From: Steinernema hermaphroditum
Lineage: Eukaryota; Nematoda; Chromadorea; Rhabditida; Steinernematidae
Reading direction: 5' to 3'
NCBI GenBank assembly: GCA_030435675.1
Contig: CM059623.1
Span: 16,390,205-16,454,204 of the forward strand
Length of the DNA: 64,000 nt
Part shown: positions 46,401 through 57,748 of the stretch, piece by piece
How positions within the stretch are numbered: position 1 is the first letter of the stretch
How the letters are laid out: each line of letters starts with the position of its first letter
Position numbers and translations under genes: made by a program
Notes under the pieces: generated by a model
What the model saw: the letters and a program-made list of their open reading frames with translations, nothing else
The model's database searches: none
What the model was told of the DNA's origin: nothing

Positions 46401-48936
46401 ACGCCCCGAAGGCTCTCTGTCGAAACCGATTTCGAACAAAGCAGAACCAGATTACGGTAATTAATTTGATGGCCTCCACGAACCGCTCTACCATTCCACG
46501 ACGACATCTCCGGGCGAGGAAAACACTCCTGAAACCCTCAACTTCAAGTCCCCTCCGACCGCCCTCACAGTCCCGCCTTCCTAAGTAAATTAATCCTGCT
46601 GCCCCTTCGGGCACCACTAACTGCATCTCACCGAAAAGAGCGGCGCAAATCCAGTTTCAAGTAGCCTCGGGGGCATTACTCTCTGACCATACTGGAGGCG
46701 CTTCTGTGCTGCAGCACTGTACGTAGTTGGTACCGCGCGCGATTGTTTTGGCGGCCGGTTGGCGCACCCCTCTTCGTGTCGCCGCCACCACCGAGAGGAT
46801 CTCAAGGAAGCTGTCGCGCGCGCACAAAACTTGTCGCATCCGTTTTTTCGCATAGTTAAGTCCACCGACGCAGACTGGAGGGGTGTTGTTGTTTTCCAGT
46901 TAGGGCGGCGCTCTCGACTCCAACTGACCGTTCCCTTACTGCGCATAACCGACGCGACTTCCTTTTTGCGCAAACTCGTCATCCACTATTCGCGCTCCCG
47001 ACGTACGCGACGTCCATTTGCATAAGAAGTGCGAGAAGGCGTCCGGCGGAGACCTTTTTGGGTAATACCTGCGGTGACGATGCGCTGGCTCGTGCCGACC
47101 ACCGGCGTTGCTCACGCTGGCCCTCCATGAGTCAGCGGTCGCTGATCATATTCCGACTCTTGTGCGTGTGATTGACGAAGGTAACGCTCACTAAGATGAG
47201 CGCATTTGTACTAAAGGTTTATTTAAGGGTGCTATGTGAAGTGATCAGATATCGCCATCCTCTAAAACAATAAAATCTTTTTTACCTTTTAAATTTAGCT
47301 TTCTATTTTCAAGTCGAGGGAATTTTTCGATTAACATAACTTATATAACCACTTTCGTTTGAAACTTCCTTCGGAACCTCGACATCCAGGAACTCTTTAT
47401 GAGCAGATGACCTTAACCCATTTAACAGCTCAAAACTCCGTATTATTTACAGCACCTAATGTTTGCTTAAGGGGGTGGGCTGCGAGTTACTTATTTGTGT
47501 AGTGTCTCAAACTGACTGTTTGTACCTCAGTACATACTAGAACTTCATACAATTTTATTCAGTTAAGTATTAAAAATGGAGGCATAATTTGAACGTGTGC
47601 ATGCGTGAACTCTCCCTCCATACTTTTGAATCTATCTCTTCAAAATGCTGAGTTTTTGTTTGTTGGCGGATAATACTGTTGAAAACCTTCAATATATACT
47701 ACGAACTCCGGTCAAACATTGTGATATTCGCATTTCGCTTTCATGGCCTCTCGCTCGCTCCATCTCGCGTGCGTTTCCCTCAATTTACCCATATTTATCA
47801 AATCAATTTCCGGCCCATTTGCCGTCACGTCCACAGGTAAGCGAACATCCACCTAATCCACTTCACATGGCTTCTTACCGATCTCGCGCACATATACAAC
47901 GCGGCGGCTAATCCGAGTGCCCATCTGCCCTCCGCTTCCCGACCGCCCGCCCGCCATCGGCTGTCTTGTTTTTGTTGACCACCGACCGACCACCTCTCCC
48001 CTCAGAAGAGAGTATCATCATCCATTAATTATTCGTTCTTGCCCGCTGATAACGCGTCTTCGAACTCTTCGACTCTTGAGTGTTCCTTCTCAGTCGTAGA
48101 GTACAACGTTTCTGAGGTGTTGGTGCAATTTGCCTGCGTGACTATTTGGGCCCTATATGGTAAAAGATGGGTAGTAATGTCACACCCTTACTCGACATTA
48201 TTCGCGAATGCTAACAGACATTTACGTGGGCTCAGAATATTTTGTTCTGGCCAATATTTCGGAGCTCATTTTGATCTTTAACGATAACTTCCGCCCTGTA
48301 GAGTATCGCATCCATTTGTCATTCGTTTTTGCTGATAATGCATCAGCCGAACCTTTCGCCTGCTTTGAGTTCCTTCGCGTCGTACTTCCTATGTGCAACC
48401 GACTATTCTCCATGCTTCTCATTTTTTACATAAAAGATGCTCAATGTATGCTCGTTAAAGGTATAAACTCACGAACAAAAAATAGCTCCTTGAAATCGTG
48501 ACGCTGTCCCTTTGAGCTTGATTATAATGCTTTTTGTGCCAGTTACACCGCTTATATTCCCGAATCAATGGCATTACGCCATGGGGTCTCATAAATACAC
48601 ATGAAAGGTAAGCATTGTACTGTAATCGCTGTTTTGATTCTTTGTTTGTTGGAGCAGACGAAATCCGAGTAGAACACAATTTTTACACACATTATAAGAT
48701 CTCAGCCAGGACTTTGCGAGTGCAATGAAAGACGAAGAAGGAAAGACTGCTTTTTTCCTACATTCTAAATCCCCGCAATATTCAAAAAAGGCTTTATAAC
48801 ATAAACTTCCTCGCCTAAACTCTTGATTTGAAACTCTCGTAAGGCTCTGGGCAATGCTGCAATGAGATGAGTTCCCTTTCGAATATGACCACTAGTTTAA
48901 GGTAGACAAGAAAAAAAAATGGTCAACTGCCCCTAG
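43461..48936. other. Non-coding desert, part 5
   Basis: GC-rich islands lie at about 44880-45150, 45620-45910, 46400-47160 and 47700-48010. TACGGTA/TACCGTA copies are at 45247, 45581 and 46453. Open frames at 48039-48501 look random. A nested hairpin lies at 43648-43688. Confidence 0.5.
43648..43688. repeat. Nested hairpin
   Basis: Outer arms AATTCGTTTGC (43648-43658) and GCAAACGAATT (43678-43688) are perfect over 11 bp. An alternative inner stem TTGCTTC/GAAGCAA (43664-43670, 43675-43681) overlaps the right arm, so the two folds compete. Confidence 0.7.
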
Positions 48937-49009
48937 CTGAACCCTGTGGAAAGCTTGCTCCCTATAAAATGAGTTATCACATCTATAGGGAGCTTTCCAA
49001 AGGGTTCAG
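48937..49009. repeat. Long imperfect hairpin (miRNA-precursor-like or foldback)
   Basis: The left arm is 48937-48966 and the right arm 48984-49009. Starting CTGAACCCT, they pair over about 26 positions with one mismatch and a 4-base TTGC bulge in the left arm, around a 17-base loop. The length and loop size fit a pre-miRNA transcribed from either strand. No flanking duplication was found to mark it as a MITE. Confidence 0.6.
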
Positions 49010-52000
49010 GTATGGCGGCGATGTTGGCCGCTTGTGAACAAAACCGTTTCGTATGCCTTTCCCAAGACATTCGTTCCTTGAACCCTCACTTCTTCAGCCG
49101 TTTTCGAACCCAACCACCAGTCGAACCGAAGGTCACTTCGCTAATAATAATCGTGTATTACATGTACCTCCTTCTGCACCTTTGGACGCCGCCACAGTGA
49201 CACCTCCACCTCCTGCGCGCTCAAGGTTGCGCCGTTCGTCACAGAAGAACATTGTTTTTGCGCGCATTAAATAAACATTTCGTCGCGCGTCGTCGCGAGA
49301 AAAACTTTTTCTCCGACTGGGAATTTATGGAGGCGACCAGGTGGAGACGAAGGTTCGCCGCAGCGGAGGAGTATTCATATTGCACGGATTGCGTAATAAA
49401 GTAGGGGGCGAACAGAACGCCTATGCACTACTGTGGCCGCCGGTGAACCGGCGACGAATTGGGTCGACGATGGTCGTACGGTTGTCGCGGTTTATGGACT
49501 CGAAAAAGCGCTTTTGACTCGCGAAGATTGCGCGCGTCCTTACGCGCCACCCGCGTTATCATTTGCGGTTTGGTGGAGGTGCGTGAGGTATGCGTGGACG
49601 CGCGGTTGGGATAGGTGCCCGGCTTTGTTCTCTTGATTGAAGAGAGAGTGAGTGTAGTGATATTACGAGTCTGCCGGTGTTTTGCGTTGCATCCCTTTTC
49701 TGTTTTATGGAATCGGAGTCCGATTAGACATTCATTGCCAACATTTCATCTATAGCTTCAGATACCTTACAACCCCCCAAAAAAATGTCCAGGAAAGTAT
49801 CTCGTATACAACTATGACACAACTGTCAGCGTGGAGTTGTTATACCTGATTGGTTGACCGCTTTTGTCTTGTTCGGGTTGTGTAATAAAATAAAGAAAAA
49901 GAAAGAAAAAGGCCAAGGCACATTATGTATTTCGTGATATAAGTTGGCTTGGTGAAATGCTGAACTTCGTGCTACTTTTCACCCTGTTTAAGGGCTGTTA
50001 TTGTAGAGATACAAAGTTTACCTTTGCATTTAATTGTGAAATACATGTGCATTTCCCTTTTTCGGCCAGTAGAGTCTTGAGTTGAATCTACAGTTGCTGT
50101 CAATGGAAATTTAATTTTTAAAATATATGCTCACCATCACCGGTGAGTGGTATATCCTTGCATGCTGCAAATAAGGAAATGGAGGGTCAGGCACTTTCCA
50201 AGAGTTCCGAGCATCATTGGTTATAGTTAGGGCATTAAAAGGCCAAACTTTGCATGTTGAACGTTAAGGAGTGCGCACCCAAAAAAACGAAGAGTCTCGG
50301 ACGAGTATTCGTCAACCCGGACTCTGCAACTGACATGTGTAATCCCAGTCGGGAATGCGCTGCTTCATTACCCGTCTCACTCACCCTTTGGCCAGCACTT
50401 AGTCACTACAGCCTTAGGCCGATCGCCCTCTGAGTAGTCATTTAAATCATTACGCGACTCACTCGCTACTCGTTTTTGTGTCGCCGTTCGCCTCGCTGCC
50501 GTTGCCGTTGCCGCAGCCGTGTAGTTCTCGCGTGTCCTCCGGTGGCGGAGATTCACCGATTCGAAGAGGAGCTAAGGTAGCAACGGTCGCCGGAGAGACA
50601 AGCGCGAAACCGGCGACGATAAATTATAAATGCTTCGAGTTTATGCGGAATAGTGCACATGGGTTCGTGGCGTTCCTGAGTGAAATGTGGGGGGTCATGA
50701 CTAGAACGACCAGGCGCCGTTTCCGCTTCAAGTTTTAAATATTCAATTTTTATGGAAGTTCTTCGAGGACCAGTTCCGTATCCTCGTGCCATCTCTCTGG
50801 AATCTGTAGAACTCACCATTAGGTTACACTTTAAGCTGTAGTCTTCGCGGTTTCTATTCCTTCGGAAATCATGCTGCATGTCCGCTTTGACTACCGAATA
50901 TTAAGTTCAGTTTTTGTTAAAATCAACTATAAAACAAAGAATGCGCAAAGTGGAGGTCTTCAGATACAGTAACTAAAAGGTATTGGCTTGTGATTATAGA
51001 CTATATCTATCACTTATCTCCCACTTTAGTATAGCAGTGTAAACCTTACACTGTATACTGCGAACCCCGTTTTCCATCCTTCAACTCCTTCAAACCATCC
51101 AAAAAATTATAATCCAACTACTCAAACAACATCCCCGAAACATTAAAATCGAAATTTATTTTTCGGCACATCTCGCGGCGCCGTGTCGTCGGATTAAACC
51201 TCCCCTCCCCCTCATGTCCTCTCCACAGCCGCTGCACATCCGCTCCCTCTCCACCACCACCACCGCAGGTGAGAGGCGCATCACCCATTCCACCGATAAT
51301 ACCCAATGCATATTCATGCCCCGCACCTACCGTAGCGCATCCGACCACAAACAGGTTAATCGCATTACCACTAATCGACAATCCACCTCTCCACCGACAG
51401 CCGCCTTTCGCGCCTCATGCGCCTCCACTCACTAACCAGCTCACCGTAGTACTCCACTCAGGCAGCGCAGGTATATTCTTAGCTTCTTAATCTTCCACTG
51501 GAAGCCGCTTATCTTCGGGCACTTCGGAAAATCTCGATTTAGATAATTCCATAATTGGAGGCCGGATCGACCAACGTCAGAGGACGGTTGGCTTACGCAC
51601 ACATCGAGCGCACTTAAGACCCAGCACGAAGAAACGGAGTATGCGACTAGCTGAGCTTTTAAGTGGAATACAGTGTAGATCTTGTTGCAATTATTTGGCT
51701 TAATTTGAACTAATAATCACCCGAAACATGTTATAAAGTCGCTCGGCGTAAATTCAGTGGATTTAATTTGTTTTTCAACGAAATACCATTTGAATTATGA
51801 CCAGCGGTACTATAGTAAATATAGTCCCTAGTTGATTTATATTAATGAATGAAAGTAATATCGCTGTCCACTAATCAGTTTCTGCCGATCTGTGATCCGC
51901 ACGCCTGCATTAACCATTACCAGCGATCACTTTCGGGTTGTAGAAGTATGACGTCTGATTGTGAGATATAGACGCGGATGATCCTACAGTTGTAAGCTTA

Positions 52001-53970
52001 CACTGTTAGGAATGTAGTTATTCAATTTTTGAAAGAGCGGTTATTGGATCCGATCTCTTCCAAATCAAACATCGAGGGATTTTGTCAAATTGCGAAAATT
52101 CGATTTGAACGGAAAGGGATTACTTTAGGATTATTCACTCGAAATCCGCCCCGGATGTCCTAAAAACATCGTCCGTAAATTTTTATGACAATACATATTT
52201 TAAATCAAATCTCAAATTTCTTGTAACAGAATTTTCTTGTAACTTTTTAGATTCTTGTAACTTTTAGAACTTTAACAGACTTTAACAGAATATATAAAGC
52301 TCCTCCTAGCGTCATTATCTGAAGTGTCGATGGTCAATCAGATAGCGACGTTCGTGGTTGTTACCTTGGACAGATTTGGATTGAACATACGCGAAAATCC
52401 ACTTTGTCCTGTAAAATCCACTTTGTTTAAAGCCGTGTGTTTTTAAAGTTATCACTTCTTGAACCGTTGTGTTTACCGCACCTTGGGATTAAGCATTCCG
52501 AACCGATGAGTTCATTAGCGAAAGCTTTGACTATCAAAGCTTCAGATAATGACGACTTCGTACTCCGTTTCAAACCCTGTACTTCACTTTACGGATCACT
52601 CCCTTATTTCTGAAAAGCCTCCTACAGAGCACCTACTTCCCCTCCGCATACATGTAAAACATATTTGTTTATTCGCCTCTGATCGATCGGTATTCCCATT
52701 CCCAAAAATGCCCCATCGCGGTTCTTAAATCGCACAAATCCTCAACGTTAATTCCCCTGCTTGCGCTGTGTTTACCGCGTTTCGCTACTATCGCCTTCGA
52801 GATCTGATCATAATCAACGCACATGCATAGTTAACCGTTTTCACGAAACGAGGTTATGAACCTTTCGGCATTTCAGGTGTGTTTACTCGAACCGACGCTT
52901 CGAGAACTCCGAACCTTATGTCTTCGTGCGCCCTGTGGTGTTTCGCGTAAGTGCAATTAGGCAAAGTGCTTCCTGTGGATGGTGATGGTGACATCACCTT
53001 TTTCCGTTTCGACACCGCTTCTTAGTGGTTCTATTTATAAATTTAGATAGAGTTTCACACGCAAGAGATAACCTTTTTCGAAAAGCATTACGTGAGATTG
53101 AGATTTGCGTTACAATAATTCGGTGTGTTTTTGAAAATGATCTAAGAGAATTGAACTCAAAGATAAACTTTCGGATACAGGAACACCTCGACATGTGGAG
53201 GTTTATTAGTATATGGTGGCCTTGAAACTCTTCATGGCTCCATCGCCACGTTGATATCGGAAGTATCTAGATCGATTCGAAAATTGCAGGACAAATAGAT
53301 TCAGTTTTCTACTTTGTCATTCGTCCTACGATCAACTGGAGTTTTCTATTTGCTAATTAACTAAGTTCTTCACCTACACTAAGCCTCGTGACGTATGGAT
53401 TAGCTTTATATGTCTTACTGGGACAGTATTCTTTCTCACGAGTAGGGTAGTTATCCAAAGAGTTCAGATGGCTGATCATCCTCCAAGGAGCAACAAACAT
53501 TTTAAATTCCTTTAGACTAATACTATAATTTGGGACAAAACTTTTACTGACAACAAATATTTTATAATGAATGGCAAATATTTCTTTAGTGTATCGTAAT
53601 CCGCGAGTGCAGCTTATTACTCCTCCCACTCTAATCCGATTGCTTCTTCGTTCTCACAAAGATCCCCTCATACAACGAAGATATCACCAGAGATCTATAG
53701 AACGAATGGAAACCACAGAAACTGTATTTTCTTGAAGTTAGTCTTTTTCACGCCCGTCTGTGGAAGCTGTCCTTGTAGATAAGACCGCTATCACAAATTC
53801 AATTTTTAGCGCCTTCAGGAATCAAAAATTTTCCTTCGTCAAGTTCAAAAAATCTAATTTTCAATCGGATTACTTCTGTACTGCGTCAAAGAGGATCCAC
53901 CAGAAGAGTACCGCCCCAAACGTCCTAAAAACATGCGGGGCTCTTCGAACTCAGATAAGCCTTATCCCGG
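49010..53970. other. Non-coding desert, part 6
   Basis: GC-rich islands lie at about 49010-49640, 50270-50740 and 51150-51500, with long AT-rich DNA between 51640 and 53970. TACCGTA occurs at 51328. No gene is supported. Confidence 0.5.
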
Positions 53971-56900
53971 CATACGTAATTAAGGTCATTATTGTGCATG
54001 TTTGTGCGCGACCGTTGCACGTCCCCCGTGCCCACTCGCCTAAGTAGGTCTTTTTTTCGGGTGTCGATTGTCGACGGTGAGATATCCATCTCCCCTGCTC
54101 CGACGAGTTAGTTATGTGTTAGTTAGTTATAATACTTCGCCCAATCATTCGCGGCGATGGATATCTTCCAACGCACCTGCCACCCCTGCGCTCAAAGTAG
54201 GTCTATGTTCCGTATTTTGGTTGGTCGACGGGGCGGCGGTGGTGCGCGCGCACGCCGACAGGTTACGGTAAGTCGGTCGGCGTCGCGTTTTTGCGTGCGT
54301 GAGAAGAGGTGCGGAGGTAAGGCCGCGTGTACGCTTTTTGCGGAAACGACCTTTTGCCGGTTAATTTGTAATGAATCCTTTTGGGTTTGTTCTGCTGACC
54401 TTTTCGCAGGAACGAATAGGACGGCGATGTCGCTGTGATTTTTTGAGGGTTAATGGAGGTTATGTGAAGGGATTAGGGCTTGATCGATCGCGAAATGTTC
54501 GAAGGGGTTGTGGGTGCGGAATGTGTAAGGTTTCATATACGAGAGATTGATACCATCAAAACGGTTTGTATGCTTTTGGCATCTGCTCGTTGAGAGTAGT
54601 ACTTGTATCAGTCGCATTATAAAAGGTTTTTCATAGTAGATTAGGCGTATCAAGATCGAAACCTGGCTTTTATTTACAAAGATACGAGCTGTCCATCCTG
54701 GATGAGCACCTAGCAAAATCTAGACATTTTCTGCTGAATTTTCTGCATGATGGGGTCTTTATTAGCACGCTTTGTCACTAATAGCAGTTAAATCTCAATT
54801 CCAACGACACCAACGAACTTCTGACAGCTATTTTCGCCCCAATTTGGGTGGCCCTCCATCGCCCAATCCCTCCATCACGATGCTGTCTGCTGTCAGACGC
54901 CCCCAGGGAGTGCGCCACTCGTTCTTCTAAGCCAGATCCGACTTGAGGCGGCGGCGTTCCTCCGCAAATCAACAAACCATTTCCACTCCGAAAGTTGTCG
55001 AGTAAAACGCCGTCGGCCAGAGATTCGGCGGTCCCTTGGTCCGCGACGGCGGAAGACATAAACAAACGTTTGAGTAAAAGTGAAGCCTTGGAAGACGTCG
55101 CCCACGGACGCCTCAGGCCACTCGATCGCGCTCGAGCATAATAGGGCAGCTGGACGCGCGCGTTTGCGCAGCGACACTTCATTAAGAGCCTCTTTGGAAT
55201 CGCACTTACTAGCCTCGCGCGCGTTACCGTAGTTCCTTTCGGTTAAAACGCGCGGAGGACCTCGAGAGGAAGGAGGTGATGACGCGGGCGCCGTACGTGC
55301 GATGTATTTACTTCGTAAATTACGATCATCTAGGGCAATATGTCCAGGCGACGAAGGATGAGGTGAGGCACTTTTTAGTTACTGGCGTGGCCTGAAGTCC
55401 TATATTTTATAAAGATCCCAAAAGTGCAAAGTGTCCTTTTCTGGTGTCTTATCAGTGGCGTGGCGCTCGGAAGGGGCTGGAACATTTGTTGCCACCGTCA
55501 GAGGCCTATTTAGCAAATGCACATTTTGATATCGCTTAGAGTTGCAAAAACACAATGGAAAGTGAGCGATTTGGTGTACGGTAGTTGTTTACTAAACTTA
55601 GTGATACTTACCCGATTTAGAGTAGTCTCTTCCATACTGAAGGCAAAGCCATCTAGGTAATAGAAGTATAAGATACTGGCAAAAAATACAGTTTTATACA
55701 TTATGTTTTATAAATTATATTATACATTACCTCTTTTCTGGACACCCAGAAGATTGTTATTTTTCTTTATTCATTTACAGAGTATGTAGCAAAATGAAAA
55801 ATTGCAAACACTAGATAGGTAGATACATAGTCTGGTAGATAGGAATGGTAGATACTATCCTTAACGGTCACCTTTTTATCCATTGAACACTGTATTTCGG
55901 TGGGGGTCCTATGCTGGTATCTCATTACAGGGCTATATTCAACTTGCGTTTGTTGCATTTTCCAAATCAGATCAGTCAAGGTTCGGATTGGGGCTGATAA
56001 ATTACCATAAAGTTACCAGGATCTTGAAGTTAAATGATGTTCTGTGGAAGTTGGAGAACAAGTTTCAGTCTCAGGTCAGTCTCGGGTCGCTTTTATCTTT
56101 CTTGTTTTCTACCCAGAATCTAAATCAATTAGAAGTCACATTTGAAATGCAACTCGAACTCATAGATATCGCATTGCACTGATAACTCTTACGCTGTGTT
56201 TTGTGGTTGTTGCCAGTGTCGTGACGAAAAAACGTGTCGATAACGGCTGAAACATTAAGAGTGCAACAGAAGACCTACAACATTTTATCAAAGGAATCAC
56301 TACAAGAGTGTTCTAAACCTTTTAATATTCCTGGTAGACATAATAGACAATATATAGTGCTTTTCAGACTCTAGGCAAGTACAGTATCGATACCCAAAGA
56401 CAACACAAAAAAGTCAGTGTATGTTAGTATTACAGCATTAATTTGATATAGTGTGACAGGAAATCTTTTAGAATGACGATAATTACAATATGAATGTAAC
56501 AGTATTTCCCACTTTTACCACTTTATCTCACTCTGATAGCCGGTAGGTTTTTTCCGCATTCTGGAGCACTCAGATTTCTTTATCAGTCTTCGTTGAGCAA
56601 CTTAATACAGTCGCAAGATAAACTTCGAAGATCAACAATCATCTTCACTGACCATTTCGCATCACAGTGAAATAGTTCTGCCCGTAGTAGCACAGTACCA
56701 CCGGAAAACTTTTTTGACACATATTCCAACTTTTCAATTTATTGCCGAAATCAACTTACGAATGTAAGCTACACATTTAAAGGATGAAGCATCCAGTCAC
56801 GTTAGTCTAAGATCGATTGTTAACATTTCTACTGGTAGGCTTCATTGTGATATTATCGGCATTTTGTTTAAAAACTTTCGTATCTTTTTAATTCTTTAAA

Positions 56901-57748
56901 TTCAATTTTTTAAATTAAAATTCATATATGTATCGTACGACTTAAGAGAAGATCCCTAATTGAGAGAAAAGGCAGTTTTTGGTCTGTTATTCGAAGACAG
57001 CATGTACTTTTATTGCAAGCATAACTCTGTATCCCCACTATATATAGAGAAATTATGTAGCACAAAACTCTCCTTACTTGGGCGTCCTTAGTGAATTACT
57101 TCAGATTTGAACCATTTCAGCAATCACTTATCACCAAGTACCTAGCCGTGAAATAGCCACAAATTTTACTTCCTCTTGCAGCTACGCAACATTTCGCGCT
57201 CTCCGTTACCTTACCTAACCTACAAAACTGTTGCGATTCGGCGTTTTTCCCTCCCGTGACACTCGAGAACGGGTTGACTGATTACTTATCACAGCTGGAG
57301 TGACTCGTTGGTTGTTGATTCATGCCGTGCCGCCTCGGCGAACCCGGGTACTCCACGTTGTAGCGGCGTGGCACCGCACCCCTCCATATTGTAAAAGTAG
57401 GTCTATTTGTCGGTATGCGCCAAATTAGCGCTATTACCCCTCTTCGCGCTCGGTCGGCTCTCCCTCTGTGTTTATTCAGCCACCGCCGTCGGCCCTTGTA
57501 TCATCTCTCGCGTGGGTTAGGGCCAACCACCCGTTTGGCGCGTCGGTTTAGTTTATATTTGGCGCGAGTTGCGTAAGCCGTGCGCGTATAAACAATAAAC
57601 AGTGCAGATGAGGAGGTTGTAACCATTTGCAGATTTCGCGTTCTCTCCACGAGGAGGCGAGGTACGGTGCATCGGTTTGTACCTCTGCAACGACGTTCTG
57701 GATTTTTGAAAACGTGCCTCTGTCCCTGCCGCCGCCGAACGAAGCCCG
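53971..57748. promoter_or_regulatory. Proximal upstream region of the BED-finger gene
   Basis: GC-rich islands lie at about 53980-54440, 54780-55320 and 57180-57748, with an AT-rich section at 55500-57170. TACGGTA/TACCGTA copies are at 54264, 55225 and 55577. Three AAGTAGGTCT motifs lie at 54042, 54195 and 57395. The last island runs into the first coding exon and probably contains the promoter. Confidence 0.4.
54042..57404 (+). promoter_or_regulatory. Three AAGTAGGTCT sites (ROR-type half-site-like)
   Basis: Identical 10-mers occur at 54042-54051, 54195-54204 and 57395-57404, all on the plus strand. They resemble the extended nuclear-receptor half-site A(A/T)NTAGGTCA bound by ROR-family receptors (NHR-23 in nematodes), except that the last base is T. 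They fall within 3.7 kb upstream of the BED-finger start. Confidence 0.35.

Larger units (their letters stand above)
26213..55583. promoter_or_regulatory. Dispersed TACGGTA/TACCGTA motif family (16 copies)
   Basis: Copies start at 26213, 27144, 29878, 31136, 35284, 38201, 40203, 40291, 41348, 45247, 45581, 46453, 51328, 54264, 55225 and 55577. Many extend to TTACGGTA(G/A). About four would be expected on both strands of this length at equal base use. In the gene-rich 1-24 kb I found only two (8353, 15539). Identity as a binding site is an inference. Confidence 0.4.
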
